Positions 54,804 to 64,000 of a DNA stretch of 64,000 nt are shown piece after piece (the first letter of the stretch is position 1; every line of letters begins with the position of its first letter). The DNA comes from Gemmatimonadota bacterium. Its GTDB lineage: Bacteria > Gemmatimonadota > Gemmatimonadetes > Gemmatimonadales > GWC2-71-9. Where the stretch lies: assembly GCA_003222195.1 (NCBI GenBank), contig QHVB01000024.1, forward strand, positions 248,001 to 312,000, read 5' to 3'. The notes under the pieces were generated by a model. The model was not told the origin of the DNA, made no database searches, and saw nothing but the letters and a program-made list of their open reading frames with translations. Both the position numbers and the translations under genes were made by a program.

Positions 54804-56092
54804 TGCTCCGCCAGTCGACCGCGCACGATTGCGTCGAGCTGCAACCGGAGCGACGCGACGTCCATGCGACCGAGGATTTCGGCGGCAAACCCGTATGTGA
54901 GCAGGCGGCGCGCTTCGTGTTCGCCGATGCCGCGGCTGCGCAGGTAGAACAGCGCGCGCGGATCGAGCGGCCCGACCGTGGACCCATGCGTACACTTCAC
55001 GTCGTCGGCATAGATCTCGAGCTGCGGCTGGCTGTCGGCGTGGGCATCGGTCGAGAGCAGCAGATTGTTGTTGGTCTGCTTCGAGTCGGTCTTCTGTGCA
55101 CCCGGCCGGACGATGATGCGGCCGGTGAACACGCCGCGCGATTTGCCGTCCAGCACGCCATTGAAGTACTCGTGGCTCTCGCAGTGATCGGCCGCGTGAT
55201 CGATCGTCGTGTGGTGATCGGCGTGTTGTGCGCCCGCCAGCAGGTACAGCCCGTTCAAGATCAACGTTCCGCCGGGGCCGCTCAGCACTGCGCCGATGTC
55301 GTGCCGCGCGAGCGCGGCGCCGAACGCGACGAAGTGGAGATTGAGCGTGCTGTCGCGTCCCTGATGCGATTGGGTCGCCGCGACGTGGTAGGCGCGATCG
55401 CTCTCCCGCTGGACCCGGTGATAGTCCACGCGCGCGCCATCACCGACCACGATCTCGGTGACCGCGTTCGTCCAGTATCCGCTCGCGGCGAGCGACGCGT
55501 AGGTCTCGACGATCGAAGCGCGCGCCTCGCGCTCCACGACGACGAGATTGCGCGGATGAGTGACCACCTGTTTGTCGCCGCTCGCCAGGAACAACAGCTG
55601 GATCGGCTCGGCGACCGTCGCCTTGGCCGGCACGTGAATGAATGCTCCGTCGCTCACGAACGCGGTATTCAGCGCGGAGAACGGTCGGTCCTGCGTGGCG
55701 GCGTACTTGCCGAGATGCTGGCGAACGAGATCCTGCCGATGGGTGACGACGTGAGCGAGACTCTGGATATCGTCGAAGAACGGCGTGGACAGCAGGGGCT
55801 GGAAGAACCCGTCCACGAAGACGAGGCGGTAGCCCGCCTCAAAGAGCAAAAACGGCCGGATGTCCTCGAGGCGCAGAATCCGAGCTGGAGGCTTCGCCAG
55901 CTCGAACGATCCTTCGGCGATCGGCGCGACGCTGGTGAAGCGCCACGCCTCCTGCTTCATGTTCGGAAAACCGAGATCGTGAAAGCGGGCGATGCCGACT
56001 TCGCGCAGGTCGTGCAGCCAGGCTGGGGCGCGCGACGCGCCGTTCGAGGCCCAGGCCCGGTACGATCCTACCAGCTGCTCGACATGCGCCAT
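54800..56092 (-). CDS. sufD: Fe-S assembly protein SufD
   Basis: 430 residues, scaffold partner of SufB. The right-handed beta-helix region is recognisable (HHTTIDHAADHCESHEYFNG, VRPGAQKTDSKQTNNNLLLS) and ends with CTHGSTVGPLDPRALFYLRSRG. It starts 2 nt after the sufC stop and feeds the SufBCD complex. Confidence 0.95.
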   Translation of the reverse strand: MAHVEQLVGSYRAWASNGASRAPAWLHDLREVGIARFHDLGFPNMKQEAWRFTSVAPIAEGSFELAKPPARILRLEDIRPFLLFEAGYRLVFVDGFFQPLLSTPFFDDIQSLAHVVTHRQDLVRQHLGKYAATQDRPFSALNTAFVSDGAFIHVPAKATVAEPIQLLFLASGDKQVVTHPRNLVVVEREARASIVETYASLAASGYWTNAVTEIVVGDGARVDYHRVQRESDRAYHVAATQSHQGRDSTLNLHFVAFGAALARHDIGAVLSGPGGTLILNGLYLLAGAQHADHHTTIDHAADHCESHEYFNGVLDGKSRGVFTGRIIVRPGAQKTDSKQTNNNLLLSTDAHADSQPQLEIYADDVKCTHGSTVGPLDPRALFYLRSRGIGEHEARRLLTYGFAAEILGRMDVASLRLQLDAIVRGRLAEQ

Positions 56093-56094
56093 CG

Positions 56095-56868
56095 TTACGA
56101 CACCATGGCGGCATCACGAAGCCAGTCGTAGCCTTTTGCCTCGAGTTCGTGAGCCAATTCCGGGCCGCCGGACTTCACGATCCGGCCGTCCGCCAACACA
56201 TGGACGACGTCCGGCGTGATGTAGTTCAAGAGCCGCTGATAGTGGGTCACGATCAAGAACGCGCGATCGGGAGCGCGCAGCTTGTTCACGGTCTCGGCGA
56301 CGGTCTTCAGCGCGTCGATGTCGAGTCCTGAGTCCGTCTCATCGAGGATCGCCAGGCGCGGCTCGAGGACCGCGAGCTGCAGGATTTCGTTGCGCTTTTT
56401 CTCACCGCCCGAGAACCCTTCGTTTACCGGACGATTCATCATCGAGTCGTCCCAGCCGATCGCCTTGAGCTTCTGTTCGAGAAACTGCAGGAAATCGATT
56501 GGATCGAGCTCCGGCTCCCCCCGCTCTTTCCGAAGCGCATTCAGCGCCGAGCGCAGGAAGTAGGAATTCGTGATGCCGCGAATCTCGACAGGATATTGAA
56601 ACGCGAGGAACACGCCGGCACGCGCGCGGTCCTCTGGTTTCATCTCGAGCAGGTCCTTGCCGTCGTACCGCACTGTCCCGGCGAGCACCGTGTATGCCGG
56701 GTGGCCGGCGAGCACCTGCGCCAGCGTGCTCTTGCCCGAGCCATTCGGTCCCATGAGCGCGTGCACTTCGCCATCGCGAATCGCGAGATCGACACCCTTG
56801 AGGATCTCGTTGCCCGCAACGGCGACCCGAAGGCCTTGGACTTCGAGGAGCGCCCTCCCTTTCGTCAC
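56095..56868 (-). CDS. sufC: Fe-S assembly ATPase SufC
   Basis: 257 residues, ABC-type ATPase of the SufBCD complex. Walker [10 protein letters not shown], signature [14 protein letters not shown] and Walker [13 protein letters not shown] are intact. The GTG overlaps the sufB stop (GTGA). Confidence 0.96.
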   Translation of the reverse strand: MTKGRALLEVQGLRVAVAGNEILKGVDLAIRDGEVHALMGPNGSGKSTLAQVLAGHPAYTVLAGTVRYDGKDLLEMKPEDRARAGVFLAFQYPVEIRGITNSYFLRSALNALRKERGEPELDPIDFLQFLEQKLKAIGWDDSMMNRPVNEGFSGGEKKRNEILQLAVLEPRLAILDETDSGLDIDALKTVAETVNKLRAPDRAFLIVTHYQRLLNYITPDVVHVLADGRIVKSGGPELAHELEAKGYDWLRDAAMVS

Positions 56869-58298
56869 CCGACACTCCCTTCCAAGCTGATTCCAAGCAG
56901 CCGAGTGGCTTCGACCGCGAATTCCATCGGCAGCTCCTTGAAGACTTCCTTACAGAACCCGTTCACGATCATGGACACCGCATCCTCGGACGACAGCCCC
57001 CGCTGGCGCAGGTAGAAGATCTGGTCCTCGCCGATCTTCGACGTGGATGCCTCGTGCTCCATGATCGCGGTGCTGTTGCGCACGTCGATATACGGGAACG
57101 TGTGGGCTCCACACTTATCGCCGATCAGCATCGAGTCACACTGCGAATAATTCCGCGCACCCTCGGCGCCCTTCATGATCTTCACTAACCCTCGATAGGT
57201 GTTCTGCCCGCGACCCGCCGAAATGCCCTTCGAGACGATCGTCGAGCGCGTGTTCTTGCCAAGGTGAATCATCTTGGTCCCGGTGTCGGCCTGCTGCCTG
57301 TGACTCGTTACCGCCACGGAGTAGAACTCGCCGATGGAGTTGTCACCCTGGAGGATGCAGCCTGGATACTTCCACGTGATCGCCGAGCCGGTCTCGACCT
57401 GTGTCCAGGAGATCTTTGAATTGCGACCGGCGCATTTGCCGCGCTTGGTGACAAAATTGTAGATGCCGCCCCGTCCCTCTTCATCCCCAGGGTACCAGTT
57501 CTGAATCGTCGAGTACTTGATCTGCGCGTTATCCAGCGCGATGAGCTCGACGACCGCCGCGTGCAGCTGATTCTCGTCGCGCATCGGCGCCGAGCAGCCC
57601 TCGAGGTAGCTGACATAGCTCCCCTCGTCGGCGATGATCAGCGTCCGCTCGAACTGGCCGGTGGATGACGCGTTGATGCGGAAGTACGTCGACAGCTCCA
57701 GCGGGCAGCGCACGCCCTTCGGCACATACACGAACGACCCGTCGGTGAAGACCGCCGAGTTGAGGGCCGCGAAGAAATTGTCATTATGCGGGACGACGGT
57801 GCCGACGTACCTCTGCACGAGATCGGCATGCTCGCGGATCGCCTGTGAAATCGGACAGAAGATCACGCCGTACTTCGCGAGCTCGGCCTGAAACGTGGTC
57901 GCCACGGAGACGCTGTCGAACACGGCGTCGACCGCGACGCCGGTCAGACGCTTCTGTTCTTCGATCGGGATCCCGAGCTTCTCGAAGGTCTGAACGAGCT
58001 TCGGATCGACCTGCTCGAGCGAGTCGAGCTTGGGGCGCTGCTTGGGCGCGGCGTAGTAGCTGATCGCCTGATAGTCGATCGGCCCGTACTTCACGTTGGG
58101 CCAGTGCGGCTCGGACATCTTCAGCCAGTTGCGATAGGCTTTGAGCCGCCACTCCAGCATCCACGCCGGCTCGCCTTTCTTGCCGGAAATCAGCCGGATC
58201 ACATCCTCGTTCAGGCCGGCCGGCACGACCTCGGATTCGATGTCGGTGACGAAGCCGTACTTGTACGGTTGCTGGACGTGGGCTTCAATACTCGTCAT
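56865..58298 (-). CDS. sufB: Fe-S assembly protein SufB
   Basis: 477 residues, the main scaffold on which the cluster forms. The family core is intact: [58 protein letters not shown] and the C-terminal [21 protein letters not shown]. It is first in sufBCDSU, with a promoter-like pair upstream and no adjacent Rrf2 regulator. Confidence 0.96.
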   Translation of the reverse strand: MTSIEAHVQQPYKYGFVTDIESEVVPAGLNEDVIRLISGKKGEPAWMLEWRLKAYRNWLKMSEPHWPNVKYGPIDYQAISYYAAPKQRPKLDSLEQVDPKLVQTFEKLGIPIEEQKRLTGVAVDAVFDSVSVATTFQAELAKYGVIFCPISQAIREHADLVQRYVGTVVPHNDNFFAALNSAVFTDGSFVYVPKGVRCPLELSTYFRINASSTGQFERTLIIADEGSYVSYLEGCSAPMRDENQLHAAVVELIALDNAQIKYSTIQNWYPGDEEGRGGIYNFVTKRGKCAGRNSKISWTQVETGSAITWKYPGCILQGDNSIGEFYSVAVTSHRQQADTGTKMIHLGKNTRSTIVSKGISAGRGQNTYRGLVKIMKGAEGARNYSQCDSMLIGDKCGAHTFPYIDVRNSTAIMEHEASTSKIGEDQIFYLRQRGLSSEDAVSMIVNGFCKEVFKELPMEFAVEATRLLGISLEGSVG

Positions 58299-58360
58299 GC
58301 TGGCTCCGGAAGTCCTTAGCGGACATAAACTTGGCAGTCAAATCGACCGTCCAGTTGGGA

Positions 58361-58388
58361 ATCCTAATGGTTTTGTCGGGATTGTCAA
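58361..58388 (-). promoter_or_regulatory. probable suf operon promoter
   Basis: On the minus strand a perfect TTGACA (58383-58388) and TAGGAT (58361-58366) are 16 nt apart, about 60 nt upstream of the sufB ATG. No IscR- or SufR-like palindrome was recognised. Confidence 0.55.
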
Positions 58389-58393
58389 CCGAA

Positions 58394-59005
58394 CTAGTAA
58401 ATGTCTCGATTCCACTCCCGAACCAGCCGTTCATAGTCGTCCGGCGTATTCAGCTCATCGATGACCGCCGGATCGTCGACGCCGACGCTCACCACCTCCT
58501 TTTCATGCTTGTGCAGGACCACACGAGCCCCTTCACGTGTCGCCTCGGGGCTCTCCAATAGCTCCGCAAACAACGCCGCTCCCCAGATCACTGGATGACC
58601 GCGACGCTCCGCGAAGGTTGGAACGATGACTTTTGCACCGGTCCGACGATGTGTTTCGAGGATGCGCTCGACCGTCGCGACGCGCACGTGTGGCAGGTCG
58701 ACTGGCCAGACAAGCACGGCGCTCGGCTGGAGTGGCTGAAGGGCGCGCAGGGCGCCTCGGAGCGAGGCGATGGGGCCGGTCTCGGGATCCGGATTCTCCA
58801 CGATCATGCAGTCATGGTCGGCCAAAACCGGTTGGATGCGCGGGGCGTCCGGGCCAAGCACCACGACGCGAGTTTTCACCTCGAGCGCTTCCAAGGCTTG
58901 CAGGATCCGCACGACGAACGGAAGGCCGAGGAAGTCCAGGAGGGCCTTGGGGGACCCCATTCGGGCCGACCGGCCAGCCGCCAGCACGACGCCCGCCATG
59001 CTCAT
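58394..59005 (-). CDS. MobA-like NTP transferase
   Basis: 203 residues of the MobA-like nucleotidyltransferase fold, with GVVLAAGRSARMGSPKAL at the start, the ENPDPETGPIASLRGAL segment and VWPVDLPHV. Relatives make molybdopterin cytosine dinucleotide or activate sugars; no molybdenum gene is adjacent, so the substrate is open. It diverges from the peptide deformylase gene. Confidence 0.8.
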   Translation of the reverse strand: MSMAGVVLAAGRSARMGSPKALLDFLGLPFVVRILQALEALEVKTRVVVLGPDAPRIQPVLADHDCMIVENPDPETGPIASLRGALRALQPLQPSAVLVWPVDLPHVRVATVERILETHRRTGAKVIVPTFAERRGHPVIWGAALFAELLESPEATREGARVVLHKHEKEVVSVGVDDPAVIDELNTPDDYERLVREWNRDIY

Positions 59006-59010
59006 AGGGG

Positions 59011-59034
59011 CTAAGAGACTAAGCCACTAAGTGG
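59011..59034. repeat. short CTAAG repeat with a palindrome
   Basis: CTAAG appears three times in 24 nt, and CCACTAAGTGG is a palindrome, in the gap between the nucleotidyltransferase and deformylase genes. It may be a promoter or regulator element; there is no further evidence. Confidence 0.3.
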
Positions 59035-59091
59035 CGTTATGGCTAGAGGGTAGTTGCATGACGCGCCGAAAGGGGCAATTTTGGCGCGCCC

Positions 59092-59637
59092 ATGGCAGTG
59101 CGACGCATTCGCCAACTCGGTGACCCTATCCTGCGGGTCCGCGGCACCCCGGTTGAAGACCCCAAGTCGCCGGCGGTGCGGCTGCTTTCGGACGACCTCC
59201 GGGATACGCTCCGCGCCGCCCGCAAGAAGTACGACATGGGTCGCGCACTCGCCGCGCCGCAGATCGGCGCGCCGGTGCGGGTCGTCCTCGTGGAGGTCGG
59301 CAAGTTCCGCGCGACGATGATCAACCCCGAGATTACTGACGTGGGTGCCGAGGATTTCCATGTCTGGGACGACTGCTTCTCGTTTCCCAATCTCCTCGTA
59401 CGGGTCAATCGCGCCTTTCGCGCGACCCTGCGCTACACAGACATGAAGGGTAAGATCGTGATAATGGACCTCGAGGGACCGATGGCGGAGCTGTTGCAAC
59501 ATGAGCTGGACCATCTCGACGGTATTCTCGCGATTGACCAGCCCAGCGGGCTGGACCCATTCGCCTACCGGGCCGAATGGGAAAAAAATCACAAGCCGAC
59601 GGAGCGCTACGGACCGCCACGCCCGCGCGAAGTCTAA
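59092..59637 (+). CDS. def: peptide deformylase-like protein, divergent motifs
   Basis: 181 residues of the peptide deformylase fold, which removes formyl from new N-termini. The three motifs are recognisable but two differ from the norm: GRALAAPQ (50-57; usual GxGLAAPQ), WDDCFSFPN (Cys95; usual EGCLS) and the perfect HELDH (137-141). The metal ligands Cys and two His and the catalytic Glu are kept, so activity is likely. The ATG 59092 gives the family start. Confidence 0.85.
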   Translation: MAVRRIRQLGDPILRVRGTPVEDPKSPAVRLLSDDLRDTLRAARKKYDMGRALAAPQIGAPVRVVLVEVGKFRATMINPEITDVGAEDFHVWDDCFSFPNLLVRVNRAFRATLRYTDMKGKIVIMDLEGPMAELLQHELDHLDGILAIDQPSGLDPFAYRAEWEKNHKPTERYGPPRPREV

Positions 59638-59657
59638 AACCAGCTACATTCCCCAAA

Positions 59658-61542
<1,885 letters not shown>

Positions 61543-61634
61543 GTCTCTAACTCAATACCTACGGACCGGGTCGCCGCGTCACCACGCGAATCCGCAATTC
61601 TCCTCAACGAACAACGCGAGCCCGTGGGGGCTGA

Positions 61635-62711
61635 CTAGTTCCGCTCGCGCTCCAGGTCCGCGATCGCCCGATCGAGCGCCTGCTGGCGCTCGGGGTCTGT
61701 GGCATGCGCGCGCAGCCCGCGCAGCGCGGCGAGATGAGATGCGCGCAGTGCCTGATCAGACGGCACCGCGACATCCGGTCGCACGCCCACACGTTCCCAG
61801 TTGGTCTTGGTGATCGGATTGATCGCGCGGCCCGTCGGAAGCCACACGGCGAAGTGATCGGTCACCCGGCGCATGCCGCCCGGATGTGCGCCGCCACCAG
61901 TAGTATCACCGACAATCGTGGCGCGCTTCAGTGCCTGCAGATTGTACGCGAACTCCTCGGCTCCTGAAAACGTGTTGCGGCTCGTTAGCACATAGACGGG
62001 TTTGTCGGGACCGTAGCGCGTTCCCGGAACCTCGGCGCGCGTATAGAAGTCATCAGTGCGGTTCGCCGGACGCCAGTAGAGTGAGTTGAGGTGCACCGAG
62101 TCCGGTCCAAATAAGTAGCTCGACACTTGCGCGACCATAACTGGCGATCCACCGCCGTTGCGGCGGACGTCGATGATCAACGCCTCTGTGTGGCCGAGGA
62201 ATGTGAACGCGGCGGCCGCGACTTCCGAGACGTCGGCGGTGTCGAACCCGAAGCCGCGGATCTCCACATAGCCCACGTTGCCCGCCAACCGCTCTACGCG
62301 CTCAAACCCAAAGTTGACCTGCTGGCCGAACGCGCGCGCCCGGGCGCGATCCGCGGGACTCGGTTCGTCGTGCTCGGCCTCCACGGGAAAGGGCTCGGCG
62401 CGATGGCGAACCCGGAGATGCAGGTCGCGACTCACAGCCTGCAAATGGGCGGTGAGGGATTCCGCGAAGGCTCGGCCGCTCGTGATGTGATCGTACTCCC
62501 CGCGGCGCTGCCGCGCCCGCACGGCGCGCTCCATGGCGATCGCGGTATCTGGAAACACATAGGCCTGTTTGAGGCGGTCGAGCACGCCATCGATCACCGC
62601 GCGGCGCTCGGCAGCATCGATGGTGCGGTCAGGTTGGTCGCGATCCTGAGCTGCGAGCGGGGCGAGCGGCGTGACAAGGCACAGCGCGGCAAGTGCCAGA
62701 TTCAAGCGCAC
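61635..62711 (-). CDS. secreted S41-family peptidase
   Basis: 358 residues from GTG 62711, which has AGGAG 7 nt upstream and then a signal peptide (RLNLALAALCLVTPLAPLAAQ). The S41 (TSPc) core follows: GYVEIRGFGFDTADVSE, LIIDVRRNGGGSPVM, and YVLTSRNTFSGAEEFAY with the Ser of SGAEE. There is no PDZ domain. Probably a periplasmic peptidase; a longer reading from 62852 would bury the signal. Confidence 0.85.
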   Translation of the reverse strand: MRLNLALAALCLVTPLAPLAAQDRDQPDRTIDAAERRAVIDGVLDRLKQAYVFPDTAIAMERAVRARQRRGEYDHITSGRAFAESLTAHLQAVSRDLHLRVRHRAEPFPVEAEHDEPSPADRARARAFGQQVNFGFERVERLAGNVGYVEIRGFGFDTADVSEVAAAAFTFLGHTEALIIDVRRNGGGSPVMVAQVSSYLFGPDSVHLNSLYWRPANRTDDFYTRAEVPGTRYGPDKPVYVLTSRNTFSGAEEFAYNLQALKRATIVGDTTGGGAHPGGMRRVTDHFAVWLPTGRAINPITKTNWERVGVRPDVAVPSDQALRASHLAALRGLRAHATDPERQQALDRAIADLERERN

Positions 62712-62788
62712 GAGGAGTCTCCTGAGGGCGTGTACTGGTAGGGACGCACGAGTCGCTCCTTTGGTTGCGGCCTGTTTGGTCAGGAACG

Positions 62789-64000
62789 TCAATCCAACCG
62801 GCGCTCGGCCGACCGCGCGTGCGCTTCGAGCCCTTCGACCCGGCCGAACCACGCGGCGTCCTCGAGGAGCGGACGCGCGGCCGCGGAGTCGTCGATGCGT
62901 AGCCAGGTTCTGACGCGAAGAAACGTGTAGACCGACAGGCCGCCCTTCGACCGCGCGGTCCCTGCAGTCGGAAGCACGTGATTGGGGCCCGCACCGTAGT
63001 CCGCCAGCACCTCCGCCGATCCACTGCCGATGAAGAGCGCGCCGTAATTCCCAAGTCGCGGCGCGACGGCAGCCGAGTCCTGCAGGCAGAGCTCCAGGTG
63101 CTCGGGCGCGAGCGCATCACATGCCGAGATGCCTTCCTCCACATTCGCGACCACCACGACACCGCCATTCGCCAGTGCCGCGCGAGCGACTTCTGCGCTG
63201 GGCAAGTTGCCTAGCTGGCGAGCGAGCTCCTTCTCGACCCGATCGGGATGCGCAGGATCGAGCGTGACGAGCACAGGCAGCGCGTCGGGATCATGCTCCG
63301 CCTGCGCGAGCAGATCGGCCGCAATGACTGCAGGGGAGGCCGTGGAGTCGGCGAAAACGACCAGCTCCGACGGGCCCGCAAGCATGTCGATCGCAACGCG
63401 ACCCGCGACGAGCTGTTTCGCCGCCGTGACGTAGCGATTTCCGGGACCCGCAATCACGTCGCACGGAGGGACCGGGCCCGCGCCGAAAGCCAGCGCCGCA
63501 ATTGCCTGTGCGCCGCCCGCCGCGAGCAGACCGTCGGCGCCGGCGATGGCCGCGGCGGCGAGCGTCATCGCTCCCGGCTTGGGGCTCGCAACCCAGATCT
63601 CCTTCACGCCCGCCGCCCGCGCGGTCACCGCCGTCATCAGCACTGACGAGGGCAGCGGATAGCGCCCGCCGGGCGCGTAACAGCCGGCGCGCTCCAGCGG
63701 CGCGATCCAGTGACCCGCCGCTCCACCAGGCACCGTGACGGTCACCGCACTCAACCCGCGCTTCTGGGCCTCGGCGAACGTCAGGATCCGCGCGGCGACG
63801 CGCTCGAGGCGCGTGCGGTCGCCCGCGGCCAAGCCATTGAGCGCGCGAGCAAGCTCGGCTCGATCCAGAAACAACGGTCCGCCGACGGGCACGTCGCCGA
63901 GACGCTCAGCGTGCTCCCGTAGCGCGGTCTCGCCGCGCGCTCGCACTGCGTCGACGATTGGCGCAGCGACCGCCAAGGCCTCGGCTGGCACACCGGCCGC
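62789..64000 (-). CDS. hisD: histidinol dehydrogenase HisD (5' end beyond the window)
   Basis: Zinc-dependent NAD enzyme of the last two steps of histidine synthesis. At least 403 residues are inside, lacking the extreme N-terminus. Recognisable segments: GCYAPGGRYPLPSSVLMT, GPGNRYVTAAKQLV, DMLAGPSEL, AQAEHDPDA (metal His), EHLEL and AGPNHVLPTAGTAR. Other his genes may lie right of the window, upstream on this strand. Confidence 0.94.
   Translation of the reverse strand, partial: AAGVPAEALAVAAPIVDAVRARGETALREHAERLGDVPVGGPLFLDRAELARALNGLAAGDRTRLERVAARILTFAEAQKRGLSAVTVTVPGGAAGHWIAPLERAGCYAPGGRYPLPSSVLMTAVTARAAGVKEIWVASPKPGAMTLAAAAIAGADGLLAAGGAQAIAALAFGAGPVPPCDVIAGPGNRYVTAAKQLVAGRVAIDMLAGPSELVVFADSTASPAVIAADLLAQAEHDPDALPVLVTLDPAHPDRVEKELARQLGNLPSAEVARAALANGGVVVVANVEEGISACDALAPEHLELCLQDSAAVAPRLGNYGALFIGSGSAEVLADYGAGPNHVLPTAGTARSKGGLSVYTFLRVRTWLRIDDSAAARPLLEDAAWFGRVEGLEAHARSAERRLD

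Noticed and set aside
54803-56131. 442-residue plus-strand frame opposite sufD
   Set aside because: Shadow of sufD; no motif.

Overview
This is 64 kb of GC-rich bacterial chromosome with very dense coding (about 60 protein genes, no rRNA or tRNA seen, no gap over 300 bp apart from the left edge). The mix suggests a soil-type Gemmatimonadota or a near relative. The clues are exported peptidases and lipoproteins, a Pkn-type kinase, a fused E1 alpha-beta dehydrogenase, sufBCDSU, parAB next to a LytM peptidase and a bactofilin, and an ECF operon with glycogen-binding-like domains. This placement is inference from gene content only. Most co-directional junctions are 1-11 nt overlaps (TGATG, ATGA, GTGA), so long translationally coupled operons are the rule.

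Layout. 0.2-3.9 kb: lipoprotein hydrolase and M14-like exopeptidase. 3.9-9.0 kb: a TetR regulator with a 28-bp palindromic operator, Lon, and a membrane Ser/Thr kinase. 9-14.7 kb: MFS/spermidine-synthase-like/TPR fusion, fused 2-oxoacid dehydrogenase E1, flavin reductase. 14.7-18.7 kb: amidohydrolase lipoprotein, PfpI, DUF1015, MazG-like. 18.7-26 kb: a thiolase-FadJ-proline dehydrogenase-small protein-RsgA operon (minus) diverging from glpD. 26-28.8 kb: HEAT-repeat protein, then TsdA thiosulfate dehydrogenase with a Tat-exported DsrE-like partner. 28.9-35.4 kb: a minus-strand run of aminotransferase, LOG, deoxyhypusine synthase-like enzyme, MFS, ATP-grasp ligase and zinc-ribbon metallopeptidase. 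35.4-40.3 kb: QueG flanked by two small proteins, M20 peptidase, MBL hydrolase, DUF4382 lipoprotein. 40.4-43.2 kb: ECF sigma operon with two E-set/CBM48-like proteins. 43.2-50.3 kb: MFS, Nif3, then mnmG-parS-parA-parB-M23-bactofilin. 50.3-53 kb: a four-helix-bundle (23S intervening-sequence protein type) gene enclosed by long inverted repeats, then an ABC exporter. 53-58.4 kb: sufBCDSU. 58.4-64 kb: nucleotidyltransferase, peptide deformylase, TPP riboswitch plus thiC, small lipoprotein, S41 peptidase and a truncated hisD.

The observations most worth following are: (1) the inverted-repeat element with the four-helix-bundle gene at 50287-50828, which looks like a 23S rRNA intervening sequence that lives outside rRNA; (2) the ECF operon that ends in an envelope protein carrying the same type of E-set domain as the putative anti-sigma protein; (3) the zinc-ribbon metallopeptidase coupled to an ATP-grasp ligase; (4) a 123-bp low-GC gap with DnaA-box-like words close to parABS; and (5) an MFS gene whose first membrane helix lies upstream of every standard start codon.
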